DNA from: Pseudomonadota bacterium
GTDB taxonomy: Bacteria; Desulfobacterota; Desulfobacteria; Desulfobacterales; RPRI01
NCBI GenBank assembly: GCA_018817425.1
Contig: JAHITX010000066.1
Coordinates: 1 to 47,800, forward strand
Reading direction: 5' to 3'
Length of the DNA: 47,800 nucleotides
Of the stretch, positions 38,018 through 44,930 are shown piece after piece. Below the pieces are notes generated by a model that worked only from the letters and a program-made list of their open reading frames with translations, searched no databases and was not told the origin of the DNA. Made by a program: the position numbers and the translations under genes. The number at the start of each line of letters is the position of its first letter. The stretch's first letter is position 1.

Positions 38018-38299
38018 ATGAAAATCTTCCAATCACGCTCGTTTGAGCAGAAGGTCAAAAAATTTAATAAACCGGAAAAAAAAGCTCTCGACAAACAGAT
38101 TCTAAAGATTGTCGACAACCCTTTGATTGGTGTGGAGAAAAAAGGCGATCTTCGCGGAGTATACGTCCATAAATTCAAAACAAAAACCATTCAACTTTTG
38201 CTTTCTTACCGTTTTTCCGGAGATGCTCTTGAATTAATAATGATTGGCTCGCATGAAAATTATTATAGAGATCTTAAAAACTACCTCAAAGCAAGATAA
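38018..38299 (+). CDS. RelE/ParE-family toxin
   Basis: A 93-aa basic protein with the RelE fold pattern: SFEQKVKKFNKPEKKALDKQILKIV helices in pieces, then LRGVYVHKF, a QLLLSYRF strand and a LIMIGSHENYY strand near the C-terminus. It is probably a ribosome-dependent mRNA interferase, less likely a gyrase poison. ATG 38018 (MKIFQSRS) is preferred over the TTG two codons earlier. The stop is 4 bp before the attC-like palindrome. Confidence 0.82.
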   Translation: MKIFQSRSFEQKVKKFNKPEKKALDKQILKIVDNPLIGVEKKGDLRGVYVHKFKTKTIQLLLSYRFSGDALELIMIGSHENYYRDLKNYLKAR

Positions 38300-38303
38300 T
38301 CAG

Positions 38304-38386
38304 GGCGAACAACCGCATTAACAACGGGCTGGCAAAAGCCGGGTCGCTTCGCTCTCCGGATTTCGCCAGCCGGTTATGCGTTCGGC
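38304..38386 (+). other. attC-like recombination site after the TA pair
   Basis: An 83-bp imperfect palindrome starts with GGCGAAC and ends with GTTCGGC, like the R'' and R' boxes of integron attC sites. Inside, GCATTAAC faces GTTATGC with one unpaired base, and GGGCTGGC faces GCCAGCC. A GCCGG/CCGG stem closes on a GTCGCTTCGCTCT loop. Box consensus is imperfect (GTTCGGC rather than GTTRRRY). The position directly after a toxin stop codon is typical of gene cassettes. No intact integron integrase is visible in the window. Confidence 0.55.
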
Positions 38387-38427
38387 AAAAATAATAATCT
38401 GCATAATTTTATCTGAAAAAAGGTGAA

Positions 38428-38460
38428 ATGATGTCAGGGAAGAAAATATCACCCAAAAAG
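38428..38460 (+). pseudogene. Start of a truncated gene cut by RAYT copy 2
   Basis: After the attC-like site an AAAAAGGTGAA ribosome site precedes ATGATG and an open frame of 11 codons (MMSGKKISPKK), which runs into the RAYT element at about 38460. This looks like the first codons of a second cassette gene whose remainder is lost. Too short to identify. Confidence 0.3.
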
Positions 38461-38741
38461 GTAGTATTGGGGACGGGGTAGTATTAGGGACATTGTAAAC
38501 TATTAAACTTGATTAATGCTGGCTGATATATTAATTGAGTTTTATGCCAAGAAAATCACGAATAGATGCTCCTGGAGCGATGCATCATATAATTGTAAGG
38601 GGAATTGACAGGCAGAAAATATTTAAAAATGATGAAGACCGGGATCATTTTCTAAGCCGTCTGGGTATTATCCTTAACAGAAACGAAAACAGATTGCTAT
38701 GCATGGGCTCTTATCCCCAACCATTTTCATTTACTGCTAAA
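38460..38741 (+). mobile_element. RAYT element, copy 2 (3'-truncated)
   Basis: The left end is partly duplicated (GGTAGTATTGGGGACG directly followed by GGGTAGTATTAGGGACATT). The transposase start (ATG 38544) and the first 200 bp match copies 1, 3 and 4, and it carries the same one-base CTTAACAG insertion as copy 1. Homology stops at about 38741, after which a tRNA-like fragment and a terminator follow. The transposase is non-functional. Confidence 0.75.
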
Positions 38742-38788
38742 ACACCAATAATTCCAATAATTTTTCTTTGACACCAATAATTTTTCGC

Positions 38789-38823
38789 GTGTCGACGGTT
38801 CAATTCCGCCCCTCGGTGTCAAT
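38789..38823 (+). other. tRNA-like 3'-end fragment
   Basis: GACGGTTCAATTCCGCC is a T-arm (five-base stem with one mismatch, seven-base loop TTCAATT), followed by a 3' acceptor-like strand CCTCGGTGTC. No D-arm or anticodon arm precedes it, so it is not a whole tRNA. Such 3' ends are left at integration sites of tRNA- or tmRNA-targeting elements. It lies beside two ACACCAATAATT repeats (about 38744 and 38770). Confidence 0.45.
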
Positions 38824-38829
38824 GGAATC

Positions 38830-38868
38830 AAGCCATTAAAGCAAATAAGCTTTAATGGCTTTTTCATT
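38830..38868 (+). terminator. Intrinsic terminator
   Basis: AGCCATTAAAGC and GCTTTAATGGCT form a perfect 12-bp stem with a 6-base loop, followed by TTTTCATTTTT. It lies directly after the tRNA-like 3' end and may be that RNA gene's original terminator. Confidence 0.8.
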
Positions 38869-39065
38869 TTTAAATATTTGTACAAGGACTGTGCAAGGAT
38901 TAAAAGCATCGCAATAAAGAGACCCTCCGGCATTAAAAAAGCAAATGATTTCTCGTCAGCTTTTTTTATCACTATCAATTTTATTTCTTGACAAGAATTC
39001 TTTTAATTAAATATAATATTTATCAAATAAAGAAAAGTTAATCATGAGTGAAAAAGCAAAAAAAT

Positions 39066-39423
39066 ATGAATGAGGCCGCTTTTTCGGTCAATATTTTAAT
39101 CAAAAAAGAGGGCGATTTATTTGTTGCTCATTGTCATGAATTGGATATTGTTGTAACCGGGAAAACCATAGCTGAAGCGCAAAACGAAATAATTTCTTTA
39201 ATCTCTGCACAGATAGAGTATGCTTTCAACAATAACAATCTTGAATACTTATATCATCCTGCTCCGCCTGAAGTATGGAATGAATTTTTTTCCTGCAAAA
39301 AAACAGATTGAAAGAAAATATAAAATTGAATCCGGACTGTTAAAAGCCGATAAAAAACGTAATATACTTCCGCCCTGGCTGATCGCAAAAACTTGTCAAT
39401 CAGGATCTTCGTTTAATGCCTAA
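39066..39423 (+). pseudogene. HicB-like antitoxin gene, frameshifted
   Basis: The first frame (from ATG 39066, or GTG 39048) gives a HicB-type beta-alpha-beta domain: FSVNILIKKEGDLFVAHCHELD, with GKTIAEAQNEI after it. It stops soon after EVWNEFF. Removing one A from the A7 run at about 39297-39303 joins it to a second frame ending in LPPWLIAKTCQSGSSFNA, giving a 118-aa protein with a coherent ending. A real frameshift or a sequencing error at the homopolymer is equally possible. No HicA toxin gene is next to it; a 25-codon frame (39416-39493) overlaps its end but looks like debris. Confidence 0.6.
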
Positions 39424-39554
39424 ACCTTTTGAAAACGCAAAAGATGTAGACCGTTTTAGTACAGAAAGGAATGCCTGCCAATTGAGGCTTTAATTCTTTC
39501 TATATTTATATAAAAGTCTAAAAAAATAAGGAGATTTATCATGGAGAAGAGAAA

Positions 39555-40502
39555 ATGAGAGACATATTATTATCACGATACGTGACGAATGTGGAAATAA
39601 ACAAAACAAGCTCAGATAGGATTAAATGTGTTATTGGTATTGTTATCGCGGCCTGCCTTTTCCTGTTTACTTCTAATGCTTACGCAATATCTATTGCCCC
39701 CACATTAGATTCTGCGAAACTCAAAAATGCGTTAATTGGAAGTGGGCTAACCAGTATTGATTTAACTTCTGCACTGGTAACGGTAGCCGGTCACGAGTGT
39801 TCTGAATGTGGATGGGACCAATTTTCTAATCGGGTTGCGGCTACCTCTGCAGGCACCTTTTTAGATGATAGCAATACATTCGGGTTAAGCACAGGCATCA
39901 TTATCAGTTCTGGTGGCGTTGAACCAAACGTTCGAGATGCGGGATACACGCCTTATGGATCGACCGGCGACGGCAACCCTGCTACATCAGCGCAGAATTC
40001 ATTGCTCAGTCCGATAACAGGCAAGAGCGATCATTTCGATGTTACGCAAATTGATATTGCATTTGACATGCAGCCAGGTATCAACCAAATCGCGTTTGAT
40101 ATTATTTTCGCTACTAATGAGCGATGGGAAGGTGGTCTTCACGACTTTAATACTGATTTTGTTGATGGTTTTGGTCTTTACGTCAACGGAGTCAATGTAG
40201 CTTTTGTTGATCATCAGCTAGTAAATATCAATTTCCCTGACTTCATTTTTGGTGGGGAAACACAATTCGAAGGCCTTCTATTCAACGATTTGACAGGCGT
40301 AGTGCATCATGTTACCGCTCCGGTAAACGCGTTAGGGAATAATGTTACTTTGATCTTGGGTGATGCATCAGATGGAGAAGTACAAAGTGGAGTTTTTGTA
40401 TCTATGGTTTCAGCTAAGGCAGTCCCCGTTCCCACGTCCTTGATCTTACTTGTCTCCGGTTTAGTCGGTCTTATAGGATTCAGAAGCAAATTCAAGAGAT
40501 AA
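39555..40502 (+). CDS. PEP-CTERM-type secreted protein with choice-of-anchor L domain
   Basis: A 315-aa protein with a long N-terminus and signal sequence (hydrophobic 24-40, cleavage near Ala44). The middle (about 60-280) resembles the choice-of-anchor L domain: LDDSNTFGLSTGIIISSGG, VTQIDIAFDM, FIFATNE-like IIFATNERWE, and VFVSMV. The C-terminus is a PEP-CTERM-like sorting tail: VPVPTS, a hydrophobic helix and a basic FRSKFKR end (290-315). Exosortase should cut it at the membrane; no exosortase gene is in the window. A GGAGAAG ribosome site fits the ATG. Confidence 0.82.
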   Translation: MRDILLSRYVTNVEINKTSSDRIKCVIGIVIAACLFLFTSNAYAISIAPTLDSAKLKNALIGSGLTSIDLTSALVTVAGHECSECGWDQFSNRVAATSAGTFLDDSNTFGLSTGIIISSGGVEPNVRDAGYTPYGSTGDGNPATSAQNSLLSPITGKSDHFDVTQIDIAFDMQPGINQIAFDIIFATNERWEGGLHDFNTDFVDGFGLYVNGVNVAFVDHQLVNINFPDFIFGGETQFEGLLFNDLTGVVHHVTAPVNALGNNVTLILGDASDGEVQSGVFVSMVSAKAVPVPTSLILLVSGLVGLIGFRSKFKR

Positions 40503-40563
40503 TTGATCAAGCCTCGTGTGGGATAAGGCATTTATGGGGACATGGGGTAGCGGTAGGAATACA

Positions 40564-41671
40564 GGGTAGTATTAGGGACATTCTAAACTATTAAACTTGC
40601 TTAATTCTGGCTGATATGTTCGTTGAGTTTTATGCCAAGAAAATCACGCAATAGACGCTCCGGGAGCGATGCATCATATAATTATCAGGGGAATTGACAG
40701 GCAGAAAATATTTAAAAATGATGAAGACCGGGATCATTTTCTAAGCCGTCTGAGTATTATTCTGACAGAAACGAAAACAGATTGCTATGCATGGGCTCTT
40801 ATCCCCAACCATTTTCATTTACTGTTAAGAACCGGTAACGTTTCCATCTCAACGACAATGAGACGGCTTTTGACCGGATACGCACTATGGTACAACCGCA
40901 GACACCGCAGATCTGGACATCTGTTTCAAAACCGCTACAAATCTATTTTATGCCAGGAAGACTCTTACTTATTGGAACTGGTGCGCTACATCCATCTAAA
41001 CCCTCTTAGGGCCGGACTTGTTCCTGATTTAACAACATTGGACAATTATCCATACTGCGGCCATAGTGTATTGATGGCAAAAGCAAACTGTGATTGGCAA
41101 AATACGGATAAGGTTTTAGGGCTTTTTGGCGAAAAAGCCGGTAAGGCAAGGAGAACCTACCGACAATTTGTTAACAAAGGGATTGAACAAGGGAAACGAA
41201 CAGATCTAACAGGCGGCGGGCTTATTCGTAGCATGGGTGGATGGGCTGCGGTAAAAGCGCTTCGAGCGGCAAAAACTTTTGAAAAGGGTGATGAGAGAAT
41301 TTTGGGAGATGGCGAATTTGTTGAAAGTGTGCTTAAAGCTGCTAACGAGCAAATGGAAAATAAATATGCTCTTCTGAGTCGTGGCTTTAACTTAAACGGA
41401 GTAGCAACCAGAGTTGCCGAAGTTCTTGCAGTTGAACAGGAAAAAGTCTGGGCTGCCGGAAGACAGCGGGAAACTGTTCAGGCGCGCAGCCTATTGTGCT
41501 ATTGGGCAGTCAGAAAGTTGGGAGTAACAATGACATCGCTTTCCCGTCGATTGAATATAACAGTAACAGCTGTTAGCAAATCTGTAATACGTGGCGAGAA
41601 ACTCGCAAAGGCAAATAACTATTTGCTTTTCGATAATTAAGTTTATAAGTGCAATACGTTCCCTATCTTCC
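40564..41671 (+). mobile_element. RAYT element, copy 3 (near complete)
   Basis: The 1.1-kb element runs from GGGTAGTATTAGGGACATTC to CGTTCCCTATCTTCC and contains the only full transposase frame. The ends share a weak inverted motif and a GGGA core, as might be recognised by the Y1 transposase as REP-like hairpins. No target-site duplication is evident. Confidence 0.75.
40669..41640 (+). CDS. REP-associated (Y1/HUH) transposase, RAYT group
   Basis: A 323-aa frame of the IS200/IS605-like TnpA-REP family. It shows the HUH motif in NHFHLLL, the catalytic Tyr in FQNRYKSIL, the conserved RYIHLNPLRAGLV and a C-terminal helix-turn-helix region (LSRRLNITVTAVSKSV) typical of longer RAYTs. Compared with the other copies, one extra C after ATCACG near 40650 shifts the first residues, so the natural start (ATG 40632) is out of frame and translation must begin at ATG 40669, losing about 12 residues. 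It is the only copy that could supply activity to the others. Confidence 0.85.
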   Translation: MHHIIIRGIDRQKIFKNDEDRDHFLSRLSIILTETKTDCYAWALIPNHFHLLLRTGNVSISTTMRRLLTGYALWYNRRHRRSGHLFQNRYKSILCQEDSYLLELVRYIHLNPLRAGLVPDLTTLDNYPYCGHSVLMAKANCDWQNTDKVLGLFGEKAGKARRTYRQFVNKGIEQGKRTDLTGGGLIRSMGGWAAVKALRAAKTFEKGDERILGDGEFVESVLKAANEQMENKYALLSRGFNLNGVATRVAEVLAVEQEKVWAAGRQRETVQARSLLCYWAVRKLGVTMTSLSRRLNITVTAVSKSVIRGEKLAKANNYLLFDN

Positions 41672-41787
41672 ACCATGCCGGGCGTACACAAAGCAAATTA
41701 ACCTGATGCCGAGTAAGTAAGATTCTAAATCCATTAACGGCGGCGCAGCAGGTTATTTCCGCATTGCCTAAAATTTAGAAATTGACC

Positions 41788-41815
41788 TTGACAAAATACG
41801 CCAATGGCGTATAAT
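41788..41815 (+). promoter_or_regulatory. Consensus promoter with operator palindrome for the HigBA-like pair
   Basis: TTGACA and TATAAT, both perfect, are separated by 16 bases. The spacer contains the perfect palindrome ATACGCC-AAT-GGCGTAT, which overlaps the -10 box; this is a textbook autoregulatory site for the downstream antitoxin. The -10 box ends only 5 bases before the toxin ATG, so the message should be leaderless or nearly so. Confidence 0.85.
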
Positions 41816-41820
41816 AGATT

Positions 41821-42135
41821 ATGCTTTTTATAGAAACAACTATATTTACGAAGGAAATTCATCGACTAACGACCGATGATAATTATCGGATGCTCCAGAC
41901 TGCTTTAATGCTACGGCCGGACGCCGGAAGTCTGATCAAAGGGAGTGGAGGCTTACGAAAAATCCGTTGGAATCTTCCGGGACTTGGAAAAAGAGGAGCA
42001 TTGCGGGTAATTTACTACTTGAATCTTCCTGACACTATTTTTATGCTTTTTCCATACAGAAAGAACGAACAGGAAGATCTTACGACGGAACAGCTCAAGC
42101 TGCTCCGTAAATTTGTTAAGGAGTTTTTATCATGA
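41821..42135 (+). CDS. RelE/HigB-like toxin
   Basis: A 104-aa protein with the pattern of the RelE-like toxins paired with NadS/HigA antitoxins: MLFIETTIFTKEIHRL, GLRKIRWNLPGLGKRGALRVIYY and a DTIFMLFPYRKNEQEDL strand with C-terminal helix. The Arg- and Tyr-rich centre suggests mRNA interferase activity at the ribosome. Toxin-first order with a 4-bp overlap to the antitoxin matches higBA. The start has no ribosome site; translation is probably leaderless. Confidence 0.85.
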   Translation: MLFIETTIFTKEIHRLTTDDNYRMLQTALMLRPDAGSLIKGSGGLRKIRWNLPGLGKRGALRVIYYLNLPDTIFMLFPYRKNEQEDLTTEQLKLLRKFVKEFLS

Positions 42136-42425
42136 AAAAAGATCATTTTGAAAAACTTGTCGCAAGCATCAAAGAAGCCGGAGAAATCAAAGCCGGACGA
42201 AGCACCGCAAGCCGAACATATGAAATAGGGCCACCTGAGATAAAGATAGTACGAGAAAAACTCAATGTCTCTCAAAGTGAATTCGCACTTATGATTGGAG
42301 TCAGTATTCGAACATTGCAGAATTGGGAGCAAGGAAGAAGAAAGCCTGAAGGGCCAGCGAAAGCATTGTTGCGAATCGCATCAAGAAATCCCAGTGCTGT
42401 CCTTGATGCTTTACATGCCGAATAG
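42132..42425 (+). CDS. HigA/NadS-like antitoxin (XRE family)
   Basis: A 97-aa protein with a C-terminal XRE helix-turn-helix (about 45-80: LNVSQSEFALMIGVS, TLQNWEQGRRKPEGPA). The N-terminal 40 residues probably bind the toxin. It should repress the promoter at 41788-41815 through the palindrome. ATGA overlap couples it to the toxin gene; TAAGGAG gives its ribosome site. Confidence 0.87.
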   Translation: MKKDHFEKLVASIKEAGEIKAGRSTASRTYEIGPPEIKIVREKLNVSQSEFALMIGVSIRTLQNWEQGRRKPEGPAKALLRIASRNPSAVLDALHAE

Positions 42426-43119
42426 CTGGTCAAACATGTCATTTCAGCGGATCGGCAAAGCCGTCCGGTGAATTCTATGGTGTGACACGATGTCGCATAA
42501 TTGGGGTAGTATTAGACATTCTATACTCCTTATGTCAAGCAAAAATGTGCGAAGTATAATTCAAATATAATCAGCAAAATATACTCTTAGCCAAATTGAG
42601 AGAACAGTTCTATTGCTGCACTTTTGGTAATGTGCACTTTGCTTCCGGCGGTTCTCTCATGCTGCGAATTCCTTATCTAATCGTTACGTTTATCCGGCAT
42701 CCCAGCTATTAGCTGACCACCACATCATTCCTTATCCAGATTAAAAATTCAGAGAGAAGCCCTTAAATTGTCCCTCCCGGAGTTGTTTCGCTCCAACGTC
42801 CTTGAACGGGCTTTCTCGCCGAAAATGCTCAAAGCAGTATTTGCTTTGATGTAATTAAATTTTATGCTGTTTGATGCTACTCTAAATCCGTCGTTAAACG
42901 GCTTGCCTTGGTCCGACCCCTTCTCACCTCTCAATCTTCTCAATTCTCAAATCTCATAATTGAGTCAAATACTTAAAAAAGACGGGGTTTTTGCGAGTTC
43001 TTGTTGAAATGGCTGAGAGAAAATGTCATTATCCTGCGCAAAGTGAGAATTCTCATTAATAATATAATTCTGCGGAACGGCTGTCAAACTATACAATATG
43101 AAACAAAAGGAGCATTACT
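42426..43119. other. Gene-free stretch with repeat debris
   Basis: No supported gene lies here. A short piece of the RAYT left end (GGGGTAGTATTAGACATTC, about 42503-42522) shows that an element was once here. AGAGAAGCCC (about 42752) and GGGCTTTCTC (about 42821) form a wide inverted repeat. A 64-codon minus-strand frame (42749-42943) is not convincing. An AAAGGAG ribosome site for the next gene ends the stretch. Confidence 0.5.
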
Positions 43120-43710
43120 ATGAGATTGTTAACTCTTTCAATTCTGACCATTTTGTTGTCGGGTTGCGCGACGAGTCCTAGCTTCGACCATGAGGGTCGA
43201 TTAAATTTCAGAATACACACAAACAAGAAAATAATATTGGCTGTTCACGACCTGAGGCCCTACGTGCAGAATTCAAATAAATCCCCTGATTTTACTGGGC
43301 TAGAGAGAAATAAGTATGGAATCCCGTCCAGTGTTTATTCAAAGTCAGGAAACCCCTTGGCCGAAGATTTCGGATCAATGATTGTAAGAACCATGAAGTT
43401 TAGAAATGTCTCTGCCGAGCAGCAAAGAATACCATTCTCATGGTCATTTTCGACTGTCAAAAAAAACCTGCTGGGGCAACAAAAAGGGGCATATGTCTAT
43501 TATGTCAAGATGCTGGAATGGAAAACAGATACATACGTTCGGACCGCTTTGAATTATAATTTGCAACTAGTCGTATTTGATGACCAATTCAACGAAGTAG
43601 GAAACAAACAGGAAAAAGGGTTATTCGATTTTGATGAAAAAGAGCCTGGGAAAGAGAACCTGACTAAAGCCACATCAGCAATTCTGGAGAGTCTGTTTAA
43701 AGAGCAATAA
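43120..43710 (+). CDS. Lipoprotein of unknown function
   Basis: A 196-aa predicted lipoprotein with lipobox LLSGC (Cys16). The mature part begins with a Ser/Pro/Asp-rich linker, then IILAVHDLRPYVQ and LAEDFGSMIVRTMKF, with a C-terminal domain of strands (AYVYYVKMLEWKTDTYV, LQLVVFDDQFNEVG). The overall plan resembles other outer-membrane assembly or flagellar-type small lipoproteins, but I do not recognise the family. A good AAAGGAG ribosome site supports the start. It may be co-transcribed with the lipoprotein 120 bp downstream. Confidence 0.65.
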   Translation: MRLLTLSILTILLSGCATSPSFDHEGRLNFRIHTNKKIILAVHDLRPYVQNSNKSPDFTGLERNKYGIPSSVYSKSGNPLAEDFGSMIVRTMKFRNVSAEQQRIPFSWSFSTVKKNLLGQQKGAYVYYVKMLEWKTDTYVRTALNYNLQLVVFDDQFNEVGNKQEKGLFDFDEKEPGKENLTKATSAILESLFKEQ

Positions 43711-43830
43711 GGTTCAATCGGGAGCTAATAGCTCGGCACAATATTATAAGTAATAAGTACGAATACTCTGGCGTGGCAATATTTTATATCGCTATAGTTG
43801 GTTGTAATTCTAAAAAAGAGGAGACCACTA

Positions 43831-44421
43831 ATGAGATATTGTGATTTAAATATCATGAGACAGGTTGCTATGAGCCTGTTAATCCTATTCGCAGTCTCCG
43901 GATGCGGCACAACTAATATTGTCAGAAATCTAAAAACACTTCCAGACACATTTACGGCAACAACAAAACATCCTCAAAGGCTTGCACTAGTAATAGATAA
44001 AGAATATTTCTCCTATGAGATTTTTACTGCGCACACTTGGGTTGGAAATGAAAAATATATAATTCATTCTCCAGCAGATATGTTCTTCGAGTTATTAACG
44101 TTCAATTTTGAATCTGTAGAACTTTTCAATGATATGACTGAAATCAATAAGGAAAAGTTTGACCTGATTGCCAGAATGTCTATTGAGCAGAAATTGGCCA
44201 ACTGGCACAAAGGATCTCAGAGTGGCTGTCCCATACCAAGCCTTTTCTTTACATTTACCTTTGAGGATATGGCAGGTAAATCTCGTTTTTCTACCCAGAT
44301 CAGTTATAGAAGTTGTTCAAAGTATTTTAGCCTCATAAACGACCAGAAAACGACACAAAGCTTTGTCAGGGTATTTACAAAACTGTCAGAAGAACTCAAC
44401 TTGCAAACTTTTGATGATTAA
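43831..44421 (+). CDS. Second lipoprotein of unknown function
   Basis: A 196-aa predicted lipoprotein with lipobox AVSGC (Cys25). The mature part has TFTATTKHPQRLALVIDKEYF, VGNEKYIIHSPADMFF and a FFTFTFEDMAG strand. Its length and general plan are like the preceding lipoprotein, and the two may be distant paralogues. AAGAGGAG lies 8 bases before ATG 43831, so the longer frame upstream is not used. A RAYT element begins about 20 bp after its stop. Confidence 0.65.
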   Translation: MRYCDLNIMRQVAMSLLILFAVSGCGTTNIVRNLKTLPDTFTATTKHPQRLALVIDKEYFSYEIFTAHTWVGNEKYIIHSPADMFFELLTFNFESVELFNDMTEINKEKFDLIARMSIEQKLANWHKGSQSGCPIPSLFFTFTFEDMAGKSRFSTQISYRSCSKYFSLINDQKTTQSFVRVFTKLSEELNLQTFDD

Positions 44422-44440
44422 CAAAGAAAACGTGGGAAAG

Positions 44441-44886
44441 GGGTAGTATTGGGAACGTTTTAAACTATTAAACTTGATTAATACCGGCTAATTTCTAATT
44501 GAGTTTTATGCCAAGAAAATCACGAATAGAAGCTCCTGGAGCGATGCATCATATAATTGTCAGGGGAATTGACAGGCAGAAAATATTAAAAAATGATGAA
44601 GACCGGGATCATTTTCTAAGCCGTCTGGGTATTATCCTGACAGAAACGAAAACAGATTGCTATGCATGGGCTCTTATCCCCAACCATTTTCATTTACTGC
44701 TAAGAACCGGTAACGTTTCCATCTCAACAACAATGAGAAGGCTTTTGAAAAAGGGTGACGAGAGGATTTTGGGAGATGGCGAATTTGTTGAAAGTGTGCT
44801 TAAAGCTGCTAACGCGAGCAAATGGCAAATAAATATTTGCTTTTTGATAAATAAGTTTATAAATGTAATACGTAACCTATCTTCCA
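44441..44886 (+). mobile_element. RAYT element, copy 4 (internally deleted)
   Basis: It begins with GGGTAGTATTGGGAACGTTT and ends near CGTAACCTATCTTCC, followed by a second CACCTATCTTCC. Relative to copy 3 it has two internal deletions: one of about 400 bp after ATGAGAAGGCTTTTGA and another near the 3' end after GCTGCTAACG. Both ends survive, so it is MITE-like and could still be moved by an active transposase. Confidence 0.75.
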
Positions 44887-44927
44887 CCTATCTTCCTCGA
44901 CCGCTTAACCTTAGAAAAAGGAAATGA
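44508..44927 (+). pseudogene. RAYT transposase remnant, copy 4
   Basis: The frame from ATG 44508 (MPRKSRIEAPGAMHH) keeps the HUH motif NHFHLLL and reads in frame through the first deletion. It has lost the segment with the catalytic Tyr (RYKSIL) and the C-terminal helix-turn-helix. It could encode a 139-aa protein able to bind but not cut DNA; whether it is made is unknown. It does not carry the frameshift of copies 1 and 2, so it arose separately. Confidence 0.8.
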
Positions 44928-44930
44928 TTA

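Noticed and set aside
39416-39493. 25-codon frame MPKPFENAKDVDRF overlapping the end of the HicB-like relic
   Set aside because: Too short to assess and without a partner; could be the start of a lost gene.
42749-42943. 64-codon minus-strand frame
   Set aside because: No ribosome site, no recognisable domain, and it lies in debris with a wide inverted repeat.
36309-44886. The four RAYT copies as repeats of a CRISPR-like or phage array
   Set aside because: They are mobile-element copies with a shared transposase gene, separated by unrelated genes.
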